Source: Streptomyces mashuensis
GTDB taxonomy: Bacteria; Actinomycetota; Actinomycetes; Streptomycetales; Streptomycetaceae
NCBI RefSeq assembly: GCF_014654785.1
Contig: NZ_BNBD01000005.1
Span: 62,001-126,000 of the forward strand
DNA: 64,000 nt
Direction of reading: 5' to 3'
Part shown: piece after piece, positions 35,615 to 44,310 of the stretch
How the letters are laid out: each line of letters starts with the position of its first letter
Numbering within the stretch: position 1 is the stretch's first letter
Position numbers and translations under genes: made by a program
Notes under the pieces: model-generated
Databases searched by the model: none
Told to the model about the DNA's origin: nothing
What the model saw: the letters and a program-made list of their open reading frames with translations, nothing else

Positions 35615-36937
35615 ATGAACGTGGACGCGGCCGTCGCCGCTGCGGCAGCGATCGCCGGCGTGGGGACCGGCGTGATCGCCATGCTGGCGTTCCGCTGGAG
35701 CGAGCGGGACCAGAAACGTCCCACCCGCAGTTCCCTGCACACCGACGCGGTGCTGCCGCCCGGCGTCGACACCGTGCTGTCGGTGCTGCGCTCCTCGGCC
35801 GTCGTCCTCGACGAGGCCGACACCGTGGTCAAGGCCAGCTCCGCCGCGTACGCGCTCGGGCTGGTCCGCGGCGGCAAGCTCGCCGTGGAGCCGATGCTCC
35901 AGATGGCCCGCGACACCCGGCGCGACGGGGAGATACGGCAGGTCGAGCTCGACCTGCCGCGCCGCGGCACCGGCCGCGGCGGCGAGGCCCTCGCGGTCTC
36001 CGCGCGCGTCGCGCCCCTCGGCTCCCGGCTCGTCCTGCTGCTGGTCGAGGACCTCACCGAGGCCCGCCGCATCGAGGCCGTCCGCCGCGACTTCGTCGCC
36101 AACGTCAGCCACGAGCTCAAGACCCCCGTCGGCGCGCTCTCGCTGCTCTCCGAGGCCGTGATGGACGCCGCCGACGACCCCGAGGCCGTCACCCGCTTCG
36201 CCGGGCGCATGCAGATCGAGGCCACCCGGCTGACCAACCTGGTGCAGGAGCTCATCGACCTCTCCCGGGTGCAGAACGACGACCCGCTGGAGGACGCCGA
36301 GCCCGTGCGCGTCGACGAGCTCGTCGACGAGGCCGTCGACCGCTGCCGCCACCAGGCCGGCACCAAGCAGATCACCATCGCCACCGGCGGCTCCGACGGG
36401 CTGCGCGTCTGGGGCAACCGCGGCCAGCTCGCCGCCGCCCTCGGCAACCTCGTGGAGAACGCCGTCAACTACAGCCCCGCGCGCACGCGCGTCGGCATCG
36501 CGGCCCGCCGCGTCGCCGCCCCCGGCGGCGACCTCGTCGAGATCGCCGTCACCGACCAGGGCATCGGCATATCGGAGAAGGACCGCGAGCGCGTCTTCGA
36601 GCGCTTCTACCGCGTGGACCCCGCCCGCTCCCGGGCCACCGGCGGCACGGGCCTGGGCCTGTCGATCGTCAAGCACGTCGTCGCCTCCCACGGCGGCGAG
36701 GTCACCGTGTGGAGCGCGGAGGGCCAGGGCTCGACGTTCACGCTGCGGCTGCCGGAGGCCGGCGCCGGGCGCGACCGCGACCGCCGCGCCCGCCGGCTGC
36801 CGGTGGGCGAGGACAGCGACACCGAAGACGCCGCGGACGCCGCCGATGCCGGCCTCGCCGACGACCTCACCGCCGGCAGCACCGACGACCTGACCGGCGC
36901 CGTCGGCCCCTTCCCCGCGCGCGGGCCCCGCCCGTGA
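35615..36937 (+). CDS. phoR: Phosphate sensor kinase PhoR
   Basis: 440 residues, SenX3/PhoR type. One N-terminal membrane helix (about 5-26), a small PAS-like region (about 50-150), and a kinase core with His166 (NVSHELKTPVGALSLL), N box NLVENAVNYSP, G1 DQGIGISEKD, F box FERFYRVD and G2 GGTGLGLSIVKH. An acidic Ala/Asp-rich tail follows (about 395-440). With few external residues it probably senses phosphate through the transporter and PhoU rather than directly. It is followed after 88 bases by phoP. Confidence 0.96.
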   Translation: MNVDAAVAAAAAIAGVGTGVIAMLAFRWSERDQKRPTRSSLHTDAVLPPGVDTVLSVLRSSAVVLDEADTVVKASSAAYALGLVRGGKLAVEPMLQMARDTRRDGEIRQVELDLPRRGTGRGGEALAVSARVAPLGSRLVLLLVEDLTEARRIEAVRRDFVANVSHELKTPVGALSLLSEAVMDAADDPEAVTRFAGRMQIEATRLTNLVQELIDLSRVQNDDPLEDAEPVRVDELVDEAVDRCRHQAGTKQITIATGGSDGLRVWGNRGQLAAALGNLVENAVNYSPARTRVGIAARRVAAPGGDLVEIAVTDQGIGISEKDRERVFERFYRVDPARSRATGGTGLGLSIVKHVVASHGGEVTVWSAEGQGSTFTLRLPEAGAGRDRDRRARRLPVGEDSDTEDAADAADAGLADDLTAGSTDDLTGAVGPFPARGPRP

Positions 36938-37025
36938 CGCCCGCCACGCACCGACCCCCCGTTCCGCCCTCAGCGCGCGTAACGACCGCGCAGTACCGCC
37001 CCATGACCCGACCGGAGGTCCTTCC

Positions 37026-37706
37026 GTGACCCGAGTGCTCGTCGTCGAGGACGAGGAATCCTTCAGCGACGCGTTGTCCTACATGCTCCGCAAGGAGGGC
37101 TTCGAGGTCGCCGTCGCGGCCACCGGCCCCGACGGGCTGGAGGAGTTCGAACGCAACGGCGCCGACCTCGTCCTGCTCGACCTCATGCTGCCCGGCCTGC
37201 CCGGCACCGAGGTCTGCCGGCAGCTGCGCTCCCGCTCCAACGTGCCCGTGATCATGGTGACGGCCAAGGACAGCGAGATCGACAAGGTCGTGGGCCTGGA
37301 GATAGGCGCCGACGACTACGTGACCAAGCCCTTCTCCTCGCGCGAGCTCGTGGCCCGCATCCGCGCCGTGCTGCGCCGCCGCGGCGAGCCGGAGGAGGTC
37401 ACCCCGGCCGCGCTGGAGGCCGGCCCGGTCCGCATGGACGTCGACCGGCACGTGGTCACCGTCGGCGGCACCAAGGTCGACCTGCCGCTGAAGGAGTTCG
37501 ACCTGCTGGAGATGCTGCTGCGCAACGCCGGGCGCGTGCTGACCCGGATGCAGCTCATCGACCGCGTCTGGGGCGCCGACTACGTGGGCGACACCAAGAC
37601 GCTCGACGTGCACGTCAAGCGGCTCCGCGCCAAGATCGAGCCGGACCCGGGGGCGCCGCGCTACCTGGTCACGGTGCGGGGGCTGGGCTACAAGTTCGAG
37701 CCGTGA
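37026..37706 (+). CDS. phoP: Phosphate response regulator PhoP
   Basis: 226-residue OmpR-family regulator. The receiver has the acidic pair near 8-9, Asp52 (LVLLDLMLPG) and Lys near 102 (YVTKPFSSRE). The winged helix (about 130-225) contains LPLKEFDLLEMLLRNAGRVL and ends VTVRGLGYKFEP. It binds PHO boxes to turn on phosphate-scavenging genes and to repress antibiotic and nitrogen genes, competing with GlnR in Streptomyces. It starts GTG with GGAGG upstream. Confidence 0.97.
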   Translation: MTRVLVVEDEESFSDALSYMLRKEGFEVAVAATGPDGLEEFERNGADLVLLDLMLPGLPGTEVCRQLRSRSNVPVIMVTAKDSEIDKVVGLEIGADDYVTKPFSSRELVARIRAVLRRRGEPEEVTPAALEAGPVRMDVDRHVVTVGGTKVDLPLKEFDLLEMLLRNAGRVLTRMQLIDRVWGADYVGDTKTLDVHVKRLRAKIEPDPGAPRYLVTVRGLGYKFEP

Positions 37707-37720
37707 TCACCACGGCATGC

Positions 37721-37758
37721 GGGCGGGGCCCGGAAGGCATGCCTTCCGGGCCCCGCCC
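37721..37758. terminator. Bidirectional terminator after phoP
   Basis: Fully palindromic 38-base hairpin: GGGCGGGGCCCGGAAGGC (37721-37738), AT, then its complement to 37758. It lies between convergent phoP and the lipoprotein gene. Confidence 0.8.
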
Positions 37759-37782
37759 GTATACGTGCTGTCGCGCGGCGTC

Positions 37783-38457
37783 TCAGTGACCCGCGGCGGC
37801 CGGCGAACCCGCCGGCGACTCGCCGTTCTGCCCGCCCGGACGGCCCTGCTGGCCCTGGCGCGGCTGGCCCTGGCCCGCCGGGGCCGAGGCGGCACCGGAC
37901 GGCTGGCCGGAGGCCGACGGGGAGGCGGAGGAGGCGGGGGAGCCCTCGGCGGGGCCCCACTCCTTGAAGTAGCTCTTGGCCGGCACGACGAAGGCTGCGA
38001 TGGCGACCTCGCCGGTCGAGCTGAAGTCGAACGCGACGCGCTGGTTCTCGCCGTCCTTCATGCCCTGGCGGCCCTGCGGCAGCACGGCGGAGGCGTTGTC
38101 CTTGCCGCCGAGCACGACCGAGCCGTGGGCGGGCACGATCAGCTTGCTCTGGCCCTTGGCGGGCGTGAGCTGGGCCGTGACGTTCTTGCCGACCAGCTTG
38201 ACCGAGCGGAGCTCCTGGTCGTGGTCGCCGTTGTTGAAGAGCGCGCCGGTGATCACGGCCGGGCCGGAGGCGGCCTGGTCGGGCTGGGTGATCACGTTGA
38301 CGTTCTGCAGCTTGATGTCGCCGACCGAGGTGGCGGCGTTGTCCGGCTTGACTTCGAGCGTCTGCGCGCTGTTGCCCGCCCCGCAGGCGGAGAGCGAGGC
38401 GATCGAGAGCACGGTTGCGGTGGCGGCGAGAGCGCCGCGTCGAAGGCTGCTGCTCAC
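37783..38457 (-). CDS. LpqE-like lipoprotein
   Basis: 224 residues. Signal peptide with lipobox LSAC (Cys about 25), then an Ig-like/DUF461 copper-chaperone-type domain (about 30-165: SVGDIKLQNVNVI, VITGALFNNGDHDQELRSVK, VPAHGSVVLGG). A Ser/Pro/Gly/Gln-rich tail follows from about 165. It is attached to the outer face of the membrane. In mycobacteria lpqE is also next to carD, supporting orthology. GTG 38457 has AAGGAG upstream. The function is unknown. Confidence 0.85.
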   Translation of the reverse strand: MSSSLRRGALAATATVLSIASLSACGAGNSAQTLEVKPDNAATSVGDIKLQNVNVITQPDQAASGPAVITGALFNNGDHDQELRSVKLVGKNVTAQLTPAKGQSKLIVPAHGSVVLGGKDNASAVLPQGRQGMKDGENQRVAFDFSSTGEVAIAAFVVPAKSYFKEWGPAEGSPASSASPSASGQPSGAASAPAGQGQPRQGQQGRPGGQNGESPAGSPAAAGH

Positions 38458-38704
38458 GGCGGCGGCATCTCCTTGGACGAGGTCGCGTACGAGGTACGTA
38501 CGAGATAAGGGTCTGGGTCAGCGGGCTTAGGTTACCGAGCCGCCCCACGGCCGCCGCACCCGACCCGCCCCATGGTCAACACGGGTCCCGCCGGTGGGTT
38601 CCCCCGGTGCGCCGCGCAGGTGTCCCGGAGGTGTCACGGAGGGGACTCCGGGGGATTTCCGCAATCAATGAGGAAGAACAGCCGGGCGGCCCCGCAAGAA
38701 CATC

Positions 38705-38743
38705 TTCCGGAATTGATCAAGCCGTACTTGATCAATTCCGGAA
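38705..38743. repeat. Perfect 17-bp inverted repeat upstream of carD
   Basis: TTCCGGAATTGATCAAG (38705-38721), spacer CCGTA, CTTGATCAATTCCGGAA (38727-38743). Every base pairs. It is only about 40% GC inside a region of about 70% GC. It could be a regulator site, a transcript hairpin or a small-RNA element. It lies 295 bases before carD and 248 bases from the lipoprotein start. Confidence 0.85.
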
Positions 38744-38980
38744 TGGCGCCGCGGAAGGCCCGCGCGCCCCGATCGGAGTACCGGAACCGCGCCGACCGGA
38801 GCCCGGCAAAACGGACCGTTCGACCGCTCGCGGCGGCCGTCCGACAGGTGTAACGTGCGCGTTTCGCCCCACCCGTACTACGGCTCCGACCTGCGAATAC
38901 CTGCTTCCGGAACCCCTCCTCAGCACGTCGCCGACACACTTGTCAAGCCCCGAGATATGCCCTGACCTGCGGAAACGCCA

Positions 38981-39009
38981 TTCAGAACCGCCATGTCCCG
39001 TGTTAGACT
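38981..39009 (+). promoter_or_regulatory. carD promoter
   Basis: -35 TTCAGA (38981-38986), 17-base spacer, -10 TAGACT (39004-39009). Transcription would start near 39016 and give a leader of about 22 bases before the ATG at 39038. Confidence 0.6.
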
Positions 39010-39037
39010 GGATAGCCACGGAAGGGGTACCTGTCAC

Positions 39038-39520
39038 ATGACGTTCAAGGTTGGCGACACCGTGGTCTATCCCCATCACGGGGCCGCGCTGATCGAGGCC
39101 ATCGAAACTCGCCAGATCAAAGGCGTGGACAAGACCTACTTGGTGCTGAAGGTCGCCCAGGGTGACCTGACGGTTCGGGTGCCGGCGGACAACGCGGAGT
39201 TCGTCGGTGTTCGCGATGTGGTCGGCCAGGACGGGCTGGACCGGGTCTTCGAGGTGCTGCGTGCACCGTACGCCGAGGAGCCGACGAACTGGTCCCGTCG
39301 TTACAAGGCGAACCTCGAGAAGCTCGCGTCCGGCGACGTGATCAAGGTGGCGGAGGTCGTCCGCGACCTGTGGCGCCGTGAGCGCGAGCGCGGCCTGTCG
39401 GCCGGCGAGAAGCGCATGCTCGCCAAGGCGCGCCAGATCCTGGTCAGCGAGCTCGCCCTCGCGGAGAACACCAACGAGGACAAGGCCGAGACGCTGCTCG
39501 ACGAGGTCCTCGCCTCCTGA
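39038..39520 (+). CDS. carD: RNA polymerase-binding regulator CarD
   Basis: 160 residues. An N-terminal Tudor-like RNAP-interaction domain ([20 protein letters not shown]) is followed by a helical DNA-binding domain with the conserved Trp that props open the promoter ([15 protein letters not shown]). CarD binds RNA polymerase beta and stabilises open complexes at rRNA and many other promoters. ATG 39038 gives the family's usual MTFKVGD start. It leads the carD-ispD-ispF-cysS-rlmB region conserved across actinobacteria. Confidence 0.96.
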   Translation: MTFKVGDTVVYPHHGAALIEAIETRQIKGVDKTYLVLKVAQGDLTVRVPADNAEFVGVRDVVGQDGLDRVFEVLRAPYAEEPTNWSRRYKANLEKLASGDVIKVAEVVRDLWRRERERGLSAGEKRMLAKARQILVSELALAENTNEDKAETLLDEVLAS

Positions 39521-39816
39521 CGCACGGGGCTCCCGACGAAGACCCGACGAAGAACTGCCGCGGTGCCCGCGGGACGCACGACATCCGTTCGTGCTGTCCG
39601 CCGGGCGCTGCGGCATCTTCAGCTGCGAACGGCTGTACCGCACGTAATGCGTTGAACCGCTGTACCGCTGTAAACGTGTGAACGCCGTCACTCGGCGTGC
39701 CGGGCCCGGGCAACGGCCCGGCCAGTCGTCACGGAAGGGGCTGGTCGGGGCAGCGTGCCCGGCACGGTGAGGCCATACCCAATTCGGCCGAGGAAGCAAA
39801 CCTGAACGCGAACGCA

Positions 39817-40590
39817 ATGTCTGATCGAGACGCCGCACAGGCCACACCCGCCCCTTCCCGCACCGCCGCCGTGATTCCCGCAGCCGGCCGCGGCGTCCGA
39901 CTCGGCCCCGGCGCGCCCAAGGCGCTCCGGGCCGTCGGCGGCACGCCGATGCTGGTCCACGCGGTCCGGGCGATGGCCGCCTCCCGCGCGGTCTCCCTCG
40001 TCGTGGTGGTCGCCCCGCCGGACGGCGTCGCCGAGGTGCGGGCCCTGTTCGACGCGTACCCGCTCGCCGACCACGACAGCACCCGGACGGACGTCCAGGT
40101 CGTCGCCGGCGGGGAGACCCGCCAGGAGTCGGTCCGGCTGGGCCTCGCGGCGCTGCCCGCCGACGTCGCCACGGTGCTCGTGCACGACGCCGCGCGCCCC
40201 CTGGTCCCCGTCGACGTGGTCGACGCCGTGGCCGCCGCCGTGCGCGCCGGGGCGCCCGCCGTGGTGCCGGCGCTGCCGCTGGCCGACACCGTCAAGCAGG
40301 TCGAGCCCCGCAGCGGCGAGCCGGAGCCGGTCGTCGCCACGCCCGAGCGGGCGCTGCTGCGCGCCGTGCAGACGCCGCAGGGCTTCGCCCGGGCCGTGCT
40401 GGCCGAGGCGCACGAGAAGGTCGCCCTGGAGGGCGAGGGCGCCACCGACGACGCCGGGATGGTCGAGCGCCTCGGGCTGCCCGTGGTGGTCGTGCCCGGC
40501 CACGAGGAGGCGTTCAAGGTGACCCGGCCGCTGGACCTCGTCCTGGCCGAGGCCGTACTCGCCCGCAGGAGGGCCAACGATGGCTTCTGA
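39817..40590 (+). CDS. ispD: 2-C-methyl-D-erythritol 4-phosphate cytidylyltransferase
   Basis: 257 residues, MEP pathway step 3 (CTP + MEP to CDP-ME). Nucleotide-binding [20 protein letters not shown] (about 18-37), [16 protein letters not shown] and the C-terminal [17 protein letters not shown] 39817 is the most likely start, but no good RBS lies close and the frame stays open upstream. It overlaps ispF by 11 bases, so the two are translationally coupled. It supplies isoprenoid precursors. Confidence 0.94.
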   Translation: MSDRDAAQATPAPSRTAAVIPAAGRGVRLGPGAPKALRAVGGTPMLVHAVRAMAASRAVSLVVVVAPPDGVAEVRALFDAYPLADHDSTRTDVQVVAGGETRQESVRLGLAALPADVATVLVHDAARPLVPVDVVDAVAAAVRAGAPAVVPALPLADTVKQVEPRSGEPEPVVATPERALLRAVQTPQGFARAVLAEAHEKVALEGEGATDDAGMVERLGLPVVVVPGHEEAFKVTRPLDLVLAEAVLARRRANDGF

Positions 40591-41074
40591 AATGCCACTG
40601 CCACTGCCGCTCATCGGCGTCGGCACCGACGTGCACGCCTTCGAGGAGGGCCGCGAGCTGTGGTGCGCCGGCCTGCTGTGGGAGGGCGAGGCGTACGGCC
40701 TCGCCGGCCACTCCGACGGCGACGTCGCCGCGCACGCCGCCTGTGACGCGCTGTTCTCCGCCGCGGGCCTGGGCGACCTCGGCGCGCACTTCGGCACCGA
40801 CCGGCCCGAGTGGTCGGGCGCCTCGGGCGTCACCCTGCTGGCCGAGGCCGCGCGGATCGTCCGGGAGGCCGGTTTCACGATCGGCAACGTGGCCGTCCAG
40901 GTGATCGGCGTCCGCCCGAAGATCGGCAAGCGGCGCGACGAGGCGCAGAAGGCCCTCTCGGCCGCCGTGGGCGCGCCCGTCTCGGTCTCCGGCACCACGA
41001 CGGACGGGCTCGGCCTGACCGGCCGGGCGGAGGGCCTCGCGGCCATCGCCACGGCCCTGGTGTGCCGGGCCTAG
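40580..41074 (+). CDS. ispF: 2-C-methyl-D-erythritol 2,4-cyclodiphosphate synthase
   Basis: 164 residues, MEP pathway step 5. Zinc ligands Asp17 and His19 (GVGTDVHAF), the second His in [14 protein letters not shown], and the C-terminal [19 protein letters not shown]. Full length. The start ATG lies inside the ispD end. As usual in actinobacteria, it follows ispD directly. Confidence 0.95.
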   Translation: MASEMPLPLPLIGVGTDVHAFEEGRELWCAGLLWEGEAYGLAGHSDGDVAAHAACDALFSAAGLGDLGAHFGTDRPEWSGASGVTLLAEAARIVREAGFTIGNVAVQVIGVRPKIGKRRDEAQKALSAAVGAPVSVSGTTTDGLGLTGRAEGLAAIATALVCRA

Positions 41075-41156
41075 GGGAGTTCCCCCCGGTTACGGGAAGG
41101 GGGCGGGCGGGGAAGGGATCCCCGCACAACGACCGCCCCCACCTCCGGAGACCGCC

Positions 41157-41564
41157 ATGGCGTCCGCCCTGTCCGAAGACCTGAAGAAGTACATCGACGA
41201 CAACCCCGTCTTCGCCGTCGTCGCCACGATCCAGCCCGACGGCAGCCCGCAGCTCTCCGTCACCTGGATCAAGCGCGACGGCGACGACCTCCTCGTCTCG
41301 ACCACCGTGGGCCGCCGCAAGGAGCGCAACCTGCGCCGCGACCCGCGCATGACGGTGATGATCAACCCGCCGAACGCGCCGTACACGTACGTGGAGGTCC
41401 GCGGCACGGTCGAGATCACCACCGAGGGCGGGAACGAGCTGATCGACGAGCTGTCGCGGAAGTACACCGGCAAGGACTACGCCGACTTCAACCCGGCCGC
41501 CAAGGACGACGCGCAGCGCGTCGTCCTCCGCCTCACCCCACGTAAGGTCGTCGGCTCCCTCTGA
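41157..41564 (+). CDS. PNPOx-fold F420/FMN-binding protein
   Basis: 135 residues of the PPOX-class, F420-dependent-type split-barrel family: VVATIQPDGSPQLSVTW (about 21-37), RRKERNLRRDPRMTVMI and VEVRGTVEI. Such proteins bind F420 or FMN and reduce small molecules; the substrate is unknown. RBS CGGAG before ATG 41157. The 3' end overlaps the convergent acyltransferase by 32 bases. Confidence 0.9.
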   Translation: MASALSEDLKKYIDDNPVFAVVATIQPDGSPQLSVTWIKRDGDDLLVSTTVGRRKERNLRRDPRMTVMINPPNAPYTYVEVRGTVEITTEGGNELIDELSRKYTGKDYADFNPAAKDDAQRVVLRLTPRKVVGSL

Positions 41565-42765
41565 CCGGCTCGGCCGCGGCCGCCGGGTCGTACGGGCGCG
41601 TCTCTCGCAGCAGCGGGAGCGGCAGGCCCGCCGGCCCGGCCGCGGCGCCGCCGGTCCGTACGTCGTCCATGGCGGTCCGCAGGGCCGTCCGCAGCCGCTT
41701 GCCCAGCGGCCGTTCCACCAGCCGGTGCAGCAGCCAGGCGGCGCCCAGCATGACGAGCACCAGCCCGGCGACGAGCAGCGGCGCGGGGACGCGCTCGCGC
41801 AGCGCGTAGACGACGGTCATGCCGATGTACTGGTGCAGCAGGTACAGGGGGTACGTGAGCGTGCCCGCGGTGGTGAGCCACCGCCAGCGCACGCGGTCCA
41901 GGTGCCCCAGCGCGATGAGCGCCATGAGGGCGAAGGCCAGCGTGACGATCAGGGTGGCCGGCCAGGTGGGCACGGCACCCTCGACGTTGTCGTGCACCCG
42001 CTTGGGCACGGTGTGCAGGGCCAGCAGCAGGGAGACGGCGACGATGCCCCACAGCAGGGCCGTGGGCCGGAAGCGGTGCATCAGGTAGAAGGCGATGCCG
42101 GCGACGAAGTACGGCGCGAACAGCGGCTGGGCCCACAGCTCCAGCAACTTGCTGCCGGCCTGGGGCGCGGTCACCGCGGCCACCGTCCACACCGCGCAGA
42201 ACAGGACGCACTTGCGGTACGTCACGCCGGTGGCCACCACCACCGCGAACAGCACGTAGAACTTCAGCTCCGCGAAGAGCGTCCAGTAGACGCCGTCGAC
42301 GTCCCACACGCCCAGCCCCTGCTGGAGCATGGTGAGGTTGGTGAGCACCACGTCCCAGTTCTTCACGCTGCGCACCTGCGGCCACAGCATGACGACGCAG
42401 GCGGTGAGCAGGACGGCCACCCAGTAGGCGGGGTAGACGCGGGTGGCGCGGGAGATCACGAAGTCGCCCAGGGTGCGGCCCCAGGTGCTCATGCAGATGA
42501 CGAAGCCGCTGATGAGGAAGAAGACCTCGACGCCGGTCCAGCCGTAGCGGGTGACGGTCTCCAGGTGCGGGAAGACCTCGTGCGCGGGGCGGCCCCAGCC
42601 GCCGCGCAGGGCGGTGTAGTGGTAGGCGACGACCATGAGGGCGGCGAGGATGCGCAGGCCGTCGAGGACGTACAGCCGGGGTCTGCCCGTGGTGGGCTGC
42701 CGGCGGAGGGCTTCCCGGCCGCCGTCGCCCTCGCCCCGTCCGGTGACTGGTCCGGTGAAGCGCAT
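41533..42765 (-). CDS. Membrane acyltransferase (OafA/YrhL family), copy 1
   Basis: 410 residues with about 10 helices. The acyltransferase-3 signature is present: YVLDGLRILAALMVVAYHYT with the conserved His, then VFFLISGFVICMSTWG. Proteins of this type O-acylate cell-surface sugars or natural products at the membrane. ATG 42765 is supported by GGGAGAGG upstream. It is about half identical by eye to the next gene (for example IAFYLMHRFRP, PLLRYPLYLLH-like blocks), indicating tandem duplication. Confidence 0.88.
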   Translation of the reverse strand: MRFTGPVTGRGEGDGGREALRRQPTTGRPRLYVLDGLRILAALMVVAYHYTALRGGWGRPAHEVFPHLETVTRYGWTGVEVFFLISGFVICMSTWGRTLGDFVISRATRVYPAYWVAVLLTACVVMLWPQVRSVKNWDVVLTNLTMLQQGLGVWDVDGVYWTLFAELKFYVLFAVVVATGVTYRKCVLFCAVWTVAAVTAPQAGSKLLELWAQPLFAPYFVAGIAFYLMHRFRPTALLWGIVAVSLLLALHTVPKRVHDNVEGAVPTWPATLIVTLAFALMALIALGHLDRVRWRWLTTAGTLTYPLYLLHQYIGMTVVYALRERVPAPLLVAGLVLVMLGAAWLLHRLVERPLGKRLRTALRTAMDDVRTGGAAAGPAGLPLPLLRETRPYDPAAAAEPVRGSRRPYVG

Positions 42766-42913
42766 GAGGTCCTCTCCCGTGGCGCTGGTGGGGGCCCGGC
42801 ACGGCACCGGCGGACCCCGTCGGGCTCCGTCTCCGCGCGGCCGTGCGAGGCATGCTGGCACAGAACGGCCGCGCGCGTGTCCATCAAGGACTCCATCCGT
42901 AACCGATGCCGGC

Positions 42914-44122
42914 TCATCGCGAGCGGATCTCGGTCACCGCGCGCCGCAGCCCCCGCCCCACTGCCCGCGACAGCGGGCGTTCCACCACCCGGTGGACCAC
43001 CCAGGCCGCGCCGAGCATGCCGGCGACCAGGCCGCACAGCAGGACGCCGCGGGGCACGTGGCCGTCGGCGTAGTGGATGACGATCCAGCCCATGCGCTCG
43101 TGGAGCAGGTAGAGCGGGTACGTCAGGGCTCCGGCGGCGGGCAGCCAGCGCCAGTCCAGGCGGCGCGTCCAGCCCAGGGCGATCGCCATGACCGCCAGGA
43201 AGAACAGCGTCACCAGCACCAGCGTCGGCCACTTGGGCACATGGTGGCCCATATGGCTCTCGGCGCGGGACTGCGCCTCCAGCAGGTCGTGCTGGGCGAT
43301 CGCCAGGCAGGCGCCGGTGATGAGCCACAGCACGGCGTTGGGGCGGAAGCGGTGCATCAGGTAGAAGGCGATGCCGGCGATGAAGTACCAGCAGTCCTGC
43401 GGCATGAGCACCTGGTCGAGGACCTGGTTGTCGGCGGCCCTGGCCAGCACGGCGGCGAAGCCCCACACGGCGCAGAAGCCGACCGCCCGTGCGTAGGTGA
43501 GGCCCTTCCACACCACCAGGGCGAAGAGCAGGTAGAACCGCATCTCGATCCAGAGGGTCCAGTAGACCCCGTCGACCGGTTCCACTCCCAGGGGGTCCTG
43601 GAGCATCGTGAGGTTGACGGCGACGCTGCGCGGGGCGGGGGCGTCGTTGACGACGGGCCACAGGGTGACGGCCAGCGAGACGGCGAGGACGGCGAACCAG
43701 TAGCAGGGGAAGAGGCGCGTCACGCGCGAGACGGCGAAGTCGGCCACGGTCTTCCCCCAGCAGCTCATGCAGATCACGAAGCCGCTGATGAGGAAGAACA
43801 GCTGCACGCCCAGCCAGCCGTACGAGGCGGGCACGTGGCCCACCGGGAACACGGTGCGGGCGGGTGCGCCCCAGGCGCCGCTGTCGAAGGCCGCGTAGTG
43901 GTAGGCCACCACCATCAGGGCGGCGCACAGCCGCAGGCCGTCCAGGGCGGGGAGCCTGGGGCGGCGGACGCCGCGGCCGCCCGCCGGGGGCGGCACGTGG
44001 GGCGTTTTCTGCCCGGGATTCTGGCCGGGATTCTGCCCGGGATGCTGCTCGGGGTTCGGCCCGGGTTTCTGTTCCGGCTTCTGTTCCGGGTGCTCCTGCT
44101 GAACCGGAAGAGTGGAAGGCAA
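42914..44122 (-). CDS. Membrane acyltransferase (OafA/YrhL family), copy 2
   Basis: 402 residues. The N-terminal 40 residues are a repeat of Pro-Glu/Gly-Gln/Asn-Lys units (PEQKPEQKPGPNPEQ). The acyltransferase-3 domain follows: LDGLRLCAALMVVAYHYAA, FFLISGFVICMSCWGK, IAFYLMHRFRPNAVLW. Start TTG 44122 with AGGAGG 5 bases upstream. It precedes copy 1 by 148 bases on the same strand, and the two probably share a transcript. The substrate is unknown. Confidence 0.88.
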   Translation of the reverse strand: MPSTLPVQQEHPEQKPEQKPGPNPEQHPGQNPGQNPGQKTPHVPPPAGGRGVRRPRLPALDGLRLCAALMVVAYHYAAFDSGAWGAPARTVFPVGHVPASYGWLGVQLFFLISGFVICMSCWGKTVADFAVSRVTRLFPCYWFAVLAVSLAVTLWPVVNDAPAPRSVAVNLTMLQDPLGVEPVDGVYWTLWIEMRFYLLFALVVWKGLTYARAVGFCAVWGFAAVLARAADNQVLDQVLMPQDCWYFIAGIAFYLMHRFRPNAVLWLITGACLAIAQHDLLEAQSRAESHMGHHVPKWPTLVLVTLFFLAVMAIALGWTRRLDWRWLPAAGALTYPLYLLHERMGWIVIHYADGHVPRGVLLCGLVAGMLGAAWVVHRVVERPLSRAVGRGLRRAVTEIRSR

Positions 44123-44209
44123 CGCCCCTCCTGGGGTCCGCGGCGGTCTCGCGTCTCATCGGAAAGTCGTAGTCGAGTTGTGCCGCGGAAGCTACCAGAG
44201 GCGTTTGTA

Positions 44210-44224
44210 TTTATGCCGCATAAA
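44210..44224. promoter_or_regulatory. AT-rich palindrome between acyltransferase and cysS genes
   Basis: TTTATGC, one base, GCATAAA (44210-44224): perfect 7-1-7 dyad of 33% GC in the 188-base divergent gap. A repressor site for the acyltransferase pair is the likeliest use. Confidence 0.4.
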
Positions 44225-44310
44225 GCACATAACGGAAAAAATGCTCCCCCGTCGTGCCCCCGCCCCCGTGTGGTGCCGGGCCCGCTCCGCGAGCCCACTA
44301 CCCTGGTGCC

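Larger units (their letters stand above)
38458..39037. other. 580-base intergenic region between the lipoprotein gene and carD
   Basis: No gene is convincing on either strand. The region holds a long perfect AT-rich inverted repeat (38705-38743) and the carD promoter (38981-39009). Short open frames here have atypical codon use and no homology. Confidence 0.7.

Noticed and set aside
38572-38939. Small ORFs in the lipoprotein-carD gap
   Set aside because: Atypical composition, no RBS, and they cross the 17-bp inverted repeat and promoter.
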